From positions 146,799,962 to 146,863,961 of the forward strand of contig NC_061512.1 of NCBI RefSeq assembly GCF_022539505.1: DNA of 64,000 nt, written 5' to 3'. Below, one piece after another: positions 57,127 through 64,000 of the stretch; position 1 is the stretch's first letter, and every line of letters begins with the position of its first letter. Source of the DNA: Lolium rigidum. Taxonomy: Eukaryota > Streptophyta > Magnoliopsida > Poales > Poaceae. The notes beneath the pieces are model-generated. The model searched no databases and was not told the DNA's origin. It saw only the letters and a list, made by a program, of their open reading frames with translations. A program made the translations under genes and the position numbers.

Positions 57127-59598
57127 ATGCTTCTAGTTTCAGTTGTGTACTTCAACTTCTTGGGAGATAACCCATGTGTTATTTTGCTACAGTACTTTGT
57201 TTTATATTTGTGTCTTGGAAGTTGTTTACTACTGTATCAACCTCTCCTTATCTTAGTTTTGTGTTTTGTTGTGCCAAGTAAAGTCTTTGATAGTAAAGTA
57301 AGTACTAGATTTGGATTACTGCGCAGTTCCAGATTTCTTTGCTGTCACGAATCTGGGTCTACCTCCCTGTAGGTAGCTCAGAAAATTAAGCCAATTTACG
57401 AGCATGATCCTCAGATATGTACGCAACTTTCATTCAATTTGAGCATTTTCGTTTGAGCAACTCTGGTGGCCTAATAAAATCCATCTTTACGGACTGTTCT
57501 GTTTTGACAGATTCTGTCTTTTATTTCGCATTGCCTCTTTTGCTATGTTGGATGAATTTCTTTGATCCATTAATGTCCAGTAGCTTTATGCAATGTCCAG
57601 AAGTGTTAAGAATGATTGTGTCACCGAACATGTTAATTTTTATTATGCACTAACCCTCTAATGAGTTGTTTCGAGTTTGATGTGGAGGAAGTTTTCAAGG
57701 GTCAAGAGAGGAGTATGATGCAATATGATCAAGGAGAGTGAAAGCTCTAAGCTTGGGGATGCCCCGGTGGTTCACCCCTGCATATTCTAAGAAGACTCAA
57801 GCGTCTAAGCTTGGGGATGCCCAAGGCATCCCCTTCTTCATCGACAACATTATCGAGGTTCCTCCCCTGAAACTATATTTTTATTCCGTCACATCTTATG
57901 CACTTTACTTGGAGCGTCGGTTTGTTTTTGTTTTTTGTTTTGTTTGAATAAAATGGATCCTAGCATTCACTTTATGGGAGAGAGACACGCTCCGCTGTAG
58001 CATATGGACAAATATGTCCTTAGGCTCTACTCATAGTATTCATGGCGAAGTTTCTTCTTCGTTAATTTGTTATATGGTTGGAATTGGAAAATGATACATG
58101 TAGTAAATTGCTATAATGTCTTGGATAATGTGATACTTGGCAATTGTTGTGCTCATGTTTAAGCTCTTGCATCATATGCTTTGCACCTATTAATGAAGAA
58201 ATACATAGAGCTTGCTAAAATTTGGTTTGCATAATTGGTCTCTCTAAAGTCTAGATAATTTCTAGTATTGAGTTTTGAACAGACAAGGAAGACGGTGTAG
58301 AGTCTTATAATGTTTACAATATGTCTTTTATGTGAGTTTTGCTGCACCGGTTCATCCTTGTGTTTGTTTCAAATAACCTTGCTAGCCCAAGCCTTGTATC
58401 GAGAGGAATACTTCTCATGCATCCAAAATCCTTGAGCCAACTACTATGCCATTTGTGTCCACCATACCTACCTACTACATGGTATTTCTCCGCCATTCCA
58501 AAGTAAATTGCTTGAGTGCTACCTTTAAATAATTCAAAATTTATCACCTCTGATTTGTGTCAATGTTTTATAGCTCATGAGGAAGTATGTGGTGTTTTAT
58601 CTTTCGATCTTGTCATTTACTTCGGACAGACTTTCACAATGGACTAGTGGCTTCATCCGCTTATCCAATAATTTTGCAAAGAGAGCTGGCAATGGGGTTC
58701 CCAGCCCCGATTAATTAACTTGCATTAATAATTCTCTTCACATGTTTTGCTCTGATTCATCAGTAAGCAACTTAATTTTGCAAATAGACACTCCTCCATG
58801 GTATGTGAATGTTGGAAGGCACCCGAGGATTCGGTTAGCCATGGCTTGTGTAAGCAAAAGGTTGGGAGGAGTGTCATCCATAAATAAAGAAAAACTAAAC
58901 TAAAGTACATGTGTAAACAAAAGAGAAGAGGGATGATCTACCTTGCTGGTAGAGATAACGTCCTTCATGGGAGCCGCTCTTGAAAGTCTGGTTGATGAGG
59001 TAGCTAGAGTGCCCACTACCATTCGTTGACAACAACAAACACCTCTCAAAATTTTACTTTTATTGCTCTCTTTATGTTTTCAAAACCAAAGCTCTAGCAC
59101 AAATATAGCAATCGATACTTTCCTCTTTGAAGGACCATTCTTTTACTTTTATGTTGAGTCAGTTCACCTATCTCTCTCCACCTCAAGAAGCAAACACTTG
59201 TGTGAACTGTGCATTGATTCCTACATACTTGCATATTGTACTTGCTATATTACTCTATGTTGACAATTATCCATGAGATATACATGTTATAAGTTGAAAG
59301 CAACCGCTGAAACTTAATCTTCCTTTGTGTTGCTTCAATACCTTTACTTTGATTTGTTGCTTTATGAGTTAACTCTTATGCAAGACTTATTAATACTTGT
59401 CTTGAAGTACTATTCATGAAAAGTCTTTGCTTTATGATTCACTTGTTTACTCATGTCATTACCATTGTTTTGATCGCTGCATTCACTACATATGTTTACA
59501 AATAGTATGATCAAGGTTATGATGGCATATCACTTCAGAAATTATCTTTGTTATCGTTTTACCCGCTCGGGACGAGCAGAACTAAGCTTGGGGATGCT
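57127..59598 (+). mobile_element. Internal region (3' part) of non-autonomous Gypsy element 2
   Basis: From 57154 it follows 1698-4241 of element 1 closely, with the same GGGGATGCC hairpin at 57813-57833. It diverges between about 58527 and 59075, then matches again to the polypurine tract. No ORF with a domain; the gag-like ORF would lie in the gap. Confidence 0.85.
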
Positions 59599-61301
59599 TG
59601 ATACGTCTCCGACGTATCGATAATTTCTTATGTTCTATGCCATATTATTGATGATACCTACATGTTTTATGCACACTTTATGTCATATTCGTGCATTTTC
59701 TGGAACTAACCTATTAACAAGATGCCGAAGTGCCGGTTCCTGTTTTCTAGCTGTTTTTGGTTTCGAAATCCTAGTAACGAAATATTCTCGGAATTGGACG
59801 AAACGAAGACCCGGGTTCCTATTTTCACCGGAAGCATCCAGAACACTCGGGAAGGACCCGGAGGGGGCCATCGGGCCCCCGGACCATAGGCCGGCGCGGC
59901 CCAGGCCCTGGCCGCGCCGCCATATGGTGTGGCCACCCCTTCGACCCTCCTGCGCCGCCTCTTCGCCTATATAAAGCCTCCGTCGCGAAACCCCTGATGC
60001 GAAGAACCACGATACGGAAAACCTTCCAGAGCCACCGCCATCGCGAAGCCAAGATCTCAGGGGATAGGAGTCTGCGTTCCGGCACCCTGCCGGAGCGGGG
60101 AAGTGCCCCGGAAGGCTTCTCCATCGACACCGCTGCCATCTCCACCGCCATTCATCACCGTCTGCTGCTCCCATGAGGAGGAGTAGTTCTCCATCGAGGC
60201 TCGGGGCTGTACCGGTAGCTATGTGGTTCATCTCTCTCCTATGTGCTTCAATACAATAATCTCATGAGCTGCCTTACATGATTGAGATTCATATGATGAT
60301 GCTTGTAATCTAGATGTCACTATGCTAGTCAAGTGAGTTTTACTTATGTGATCTCCGGAGACTCCTTGTCCCACGTGTGTAAAGGTGATAGTGTGTGCAC
60401 CGTGTGGGTCTCTTAGGCTATATTTCACGGAATACTTATTCACTTGTTGAATGGCATAGTGAGGTGCTTATATATATCTCTTTATGATTGCAATGTGTTT
60501 GTATCACAATTTATCTATGTGCTACTCTAGCAATGTTATTAAAGTAGTTTTATTCCCCCTGCACGTGTGCAAAGGTGACAGTGTGTGCACCGTGTTAGTA
60601 CTTGGTTTATGCTATGATCATGATCTCTTGTAGATTGCGAAGTTAACTATTGCTATGATAATATTGATGTGATCTATTCCTCCTACATATGCATGAAGGT
60701 GACGAGTGTGCATGCTATGCTAGTACTTGGTTTAGTCTTTTGATCTATCTTACACTAAAGGTTACTAAAATATGAGCATTATTGTGGAGCTTGTTAACTC
60801 CGGCATTGAGGGTTCGTGTAATCCTACGCAATGCGTTCATCATCCAACAAAAGTGTAGAGTATGCATTTATCTATTCTGTTATGTGATCAATGTTGAGAG
60901 TGTCCACTAGTGAAAGTGTAATCCCTAGGCCTTGTTCCTAAATACTCGCTATCGCTGCTTGTTTACTTGTTTTACTGCGTTACTACTTGCTCGCGTTACT
61001 ACCGCTTGTTTCTCGTCTCGGGCAAAGCACTTTTCTGGTGCCGTTGCTACTACTTATTCATACCACCTGTATTTCACTATCTCTTCGCCGAACTAGTGCA
61101 CCTATTAGGTGTGTTGGGGACACAAGAGACTTCTTGCTTTGTGGTTGCAGGGTTGCATGAGATGGATATCTTTGACCTCTTCCTCCCTGAGTTCGATAAA
61201 CCTTGGGTGATCCACTTAAGGGAAACTTGCTGCTGTTCTACAAACCTCTGCTCTTGGAGGCCCAACACTGTCTACAAGAATAGAAGCTCCCGTAGACATC
61301 A
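59599..61301 (+). mobile_element. 3' LTR of Gypsy element 2 (about 1703 bp)
   Basis: It starts TGATACGTCTCC, as in element 1, and ends CCCGTAGACATCA. The first ~220 bp match the element 1 LTR; the rest is a different sequence. It contains three spaced copies of a CACGTGTG(T/C)AAAGGTGA-like motif followed by GTGTGCACCGTG near 60373, 60561 and 60690. The 3' boundary is inferred from the typical LTR end of this family. Confidence 0.75.
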
Positions 61302-61859
61302 GTCAACGACATCATCTCGTCGACCAATTGTAGGGAACGGAGGCTCACAATATCCGACGACCTCCGAGCCCCAAAAGCCACCAGTTCTCTGCCGAGGCCA
61401 CCGAGGACGCCAGTGGAAATGGGAAGGAACAATGACACCACTGCTTGCCCCGGCAGCACCATCACCTCCACCGTGTAGTCGACCGAGAACCTAACTACCC
61501 ACGCCCTATATACATGCCAGGGAGAGAACCGCCCCCCAGCCTCGTGCCAACGAAGGGGGAGGGGCGAACTTGGGGGAGGGGGAGGTGAGCTCTCTAGCGA
61601 TTTACTGTTCACACAAGGTACATGGGACGGGGTGGGGATAGTTCAACACATCTTCAAATATATTACAACGTGGCCTAGTAACACTATTTTAGACATGTGG
61701 TAATACATGATTGTGTTACCAATGCTCTGTCCTATTGTAATGCGGAGTAGGTATGATATTTAACTTCTATGATTCTTCCATTTCCATACCTTTTCTATTC
61801 TACGACCAAGGGGCCTGGAGCAATTTTCCTCTCCCGTAGCCTAAGGGTAAGCGAGCTAA
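61302..61859. other. Flanking DNA, no clear gene
   Basis: A proline-rich minus-strand frame (61612 down to the LTR) has no ATG start of its own and no domain. Probably a fragment cut by the LTR insertion, or chance. Confidence 0.35.
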
Positions 61860-63340
61860 GGGCATCTCTAACGGGCCGACGGTAAATGGACGTTTAAATT
61901 ATTCGCGCGCGTCCGTTTGCGTCACCTCGCGGACGCGAAAATGGTCGTTTTTATGCGCGCGCCCTTTGCGTTTGGGGTGCCTCCAGCAGCCCGGCGCATA
62001 TTATTTTTCCAGCTATTTTTCTCCTTTTCATTTAAACATAGTTGCAAAGATTGCACAAACTAATACATAATTGGGAACATGGTTTTACACAAACAGTACA
62101 TAGTTTGGAACATGGTTTACACAAACTAATAGATAGTTAAAACATTGCAAAATGAGAAACATAACTAGTGCTGGCTTCGCAGATTTCGTATGTTCGCTGC
62201 CAAGAAAGAACACTCTCGAGCACACTCAATCACCCAAACTGAAAAATACAGCTGGCAATGATAGCAGTGTTGTTCCTACCAAGCGGGAACATAAAGAAAC
62301 CTCTACTAGCGACTTCAATCGGCTAGTGGCCATCTTCGCTGCAAAGAAAGAATACTCTGACAGTTCTAACTATCGGTGTCCGAGCCGGACTCGCCGGTGT
62401 GGTAGTGTCGGCGGCAGGATGTGTCGTCGAACACCTTGACGATCATCTCGCCATCCCCCTCGTAGAGAAAGGTGAGCTGGCTGCCGAGCTCCAGAGCGTG
62501 GCCGCGGGTGAACTTATCCCACCAAGTGTGCAAATACATCTTGCCCTGCCCATGTCGCACAAGACCTCGACATGCCACCGTCATAAGTTGCAGCTGGCCT
62601 CCCGTAGCTGCAACTGAGCTGGCTCGACGCCATCGACGAACTCGGGCCACTTGATGCCGAGGGGGTCCTGGCCGATGCGGAGGAGGAACTCGAAGCACCG
62701 ACCCTCCAGCGAAGACGACGATGACGCAGGTGACGGTGGCCGTGGGGCCGTAGCTGCTCCACCTCGGCGGCCCCGGCCCTGGGACCGGCCACGCCCGCGG
62801 TATTGACCACCTCGCCGGCCACCTGGACCCGCCATGGAGTTCCTCACGGGGCTGGCTGCGTCGCAGGAAGAGCTAGACGGCTCTACTGTGGAGGTTGTGG
62901 CGGCTAGGGTTTGTGTAGATGAGAGGATGAGGAAGACGAGTGTGCGCCCCTCTTTATATATGCCGGAAGCTGGCGAGGGGCGCGACACGCGTATCATCGC
63001 CATTTACTTCGTTCGCAGAGGTGGGATGCGGCCGCTCGGCGGGCGAGGCATCGCCATTAACGTGTCGCAGACTGCCAAAGCGACGCCTCGCGCCAGTACT
63101 GGTGCGCCTGAGAAGACACATCGAGCTTGGGTCGTTGCCAGGAGGGTCCAACGAAAACATCCGCCAAACGCGAGCGGACACTCGACGCGTCCGCGCAGCA
63201 TCCGCAGAGACACATATTTAGGCCAGGTTTGCGTCTCCGCAGACAGCCCAATCACTAATGCGTCGGGCCGCTGGACCTGGTCCGAGACACATTTTTCGAT
63301 CGCGCGGACACAAACTCGGTCGCCTCCATTGGAGATGCCC
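61860..63340. mobile_element. Harbinger-like element carrying a B3-domain gene copy
   Basis: Ends GGGCATCTCTAACGGG and, inverted, GGGCATCTCCAATGG. The flanks are TAA and TGA, a 3-bp target site with one change. Subterminal CGGACGCG-rich repeats lie on both sides. No transposase. The only gene-like content is the broken B3 gene on the minus strand. Confidence 0.65.
62366..62835 (-). pseudogene. B3-domain protein gene, broken
   Basis: ATG at 62835 on the minus strand (MAGPGGRRGGQYRGRGRSQ). After a Gly/Arg-rich start and a Ser/Pro linker, CFEFLLRIGQDPLGIKWPEF and VDGVEPAQLQLREASC begin a B3 DNA-binding domain. Its second half (MYLHTWWDKF, HALELGSQLTFLYEGDGEM, then VKVFDDTSC) lies in another frame ending at 62366. 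Between them are an in-frame TGA (about 62582) and a 2-bp frameshift near 62550. B3 proteins are plant transcription factors. Short B3 genes inside small Harbinger-like elements recur in Triticeae as far as I recall, so this is likely a transduplicated copy. Confidence 0.75.
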
Positions 63341-64000
63341 TGAAAAAAAAAAATAACGCCGACATATCTTGTCCTGTTGCGTAGAAGGAGAAGGAGAGGG
63401 AGACGCAGATCTTTTGTCCCTATTTTCCGCTGGGCGACTTGCGTGTATGATTCTGTTCCATGCAGCTGCAGTTGCAAGCCATCCTTTTGCAGAGCCTTTG
63501 GAGGGGGTCAGTCACGAGTCACGACTCGGTTATGGCTTTTTACATGGGCAAGGGCAACCTCATACATGCATACTGTTTCCCATCACTGCTTGCCTGCTTC
63601 GAAATATCACGGCATGTAGCTTGTGATCATAACATGCATCGTTTGCTGTTTATAGCGGATCATACAAACCAAGTCCAAGATCCGCCAAGGCACAACTTAA
63701 CCCTAAGTCAATGTGTTAAGACTTGGGGTGTAACCATTTGTACACAACGCAGAGAAAGAGAGACGACTATTTGGTTTTGCCACCTGCTCTTGTCCGTGCC
63801 TCTTGGTTGGATTAGCTGGACGGGCATCTTCAGTCAGACACATAAACCTAAGTGCAAAATTCAATGTGTGTCGGCGCTGCCGCGCTTGACAAAGTAATGT
63901 GATTCACCACTTGAGCAGGATTACTTCCTCTGTGGAATGTGGTTACCAGAACTGGGAGCCGAGTCGCTGATTCACGTTGTTGTTTTCCTAGGGTGGAGGG
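63341..64000. other. Unannotated right edge
   Basis: Low-complexity start (A run), then apparently single-copy DNA. Frames such as 63460-63897 have no recognisable domain. Nothing to call. Confidence 0.4.

Noticed and set aside
61238..61612. 124-codon minus-strand ORF
   Set aside because: It spans the LTR boundary at 61301 and has no ATG start; no domain.

Overview
The window is plant nuclear DNA from a grass, most likely Pooideae (the group of wheat, barley, oat and ryegrass). The evidence is spliced genes with GT-AG introns, dense nested LTR retrotransposons with Sabrina/WHAM-like and SIRE/Maximus-like signatures, Stowaway and Tourist MITEs, and a tRNA-derived grass SINE. I cannot name the species. 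Two runs of exactly 100 N (14354-14453, 57027-57126) mark scaffold joins, so the window is made of three contigs.

Layout. 1-5836: a non-autonomous Gypsy element (partial 5' LTR, tRNA-Asp primer site, gag-like ORF, 3' LTR), inserted into an older LTR element here called X (5837-6900). 6901-11355: the 5' half of a SIRE/Maximus-type Copia element on the minus strand. 11356-14353: flanking DNA, probably part of another LTR. Gap. 14454-14749: LTR pieces, including the last 26 bp of X's other LTR. 14750-22092: the 3' half of the same Copia element on the plus strand, with an intact 497-codon extra ORF and the 3' LTR. The target duplications show that the two halves were once one element, so the left contig is either inverted in the assembly or the site of a real inversion.

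22093-29200 is the gene island. It holds a well-formed six-exon cyclase-family (kynurenine formamidase-like) gene at 23972-27569, with nested MITEs just upstream, and a small predicted tail-anchored protein gene at 28700-29068. 29226-33000 contains a LINE-like insertion, a degenerate TTGCAA-palindrome array, a SINE and a 218-bp tandem duplication. 33894-35527 is an arogenate (prephenate) dehydratase pseudogene that keeps its introns but lacks its 5' exons and carries two nonsense codons. A roughly 53-bp minisatellite of about 2.6 kb follows (37336-39910).

42102-47068 is a complete short-LTR Copia element on the minus strand. 47273-49841 is a PIF/Harbinger-like element that received a truncated LINE and carries an unrecognised ORF. 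50003-51046 is a 5'-truncated DUF594 gene, followed by an 82-bp Stowaway MITE, a pseudogene of the putative gypsy-type transposon family (PF04195), and a probable Gypsy LTR. 57127-61301 is a second non-autonomous Gypsy element whose internal region matches the one at the left edge but whose LTR is mosaic. 61860-63340 is a second Harbinger-like element carrying a broken B3-domain gene.

Apart from the cyclase gene and the small membrane protein gene, almost everything recognisable is transposon or gene debris. The genes do not form a pathway. I see no convincing new defence, regulatory or biosynthetic system; the most consequential observation is the split and inverted Copia element.
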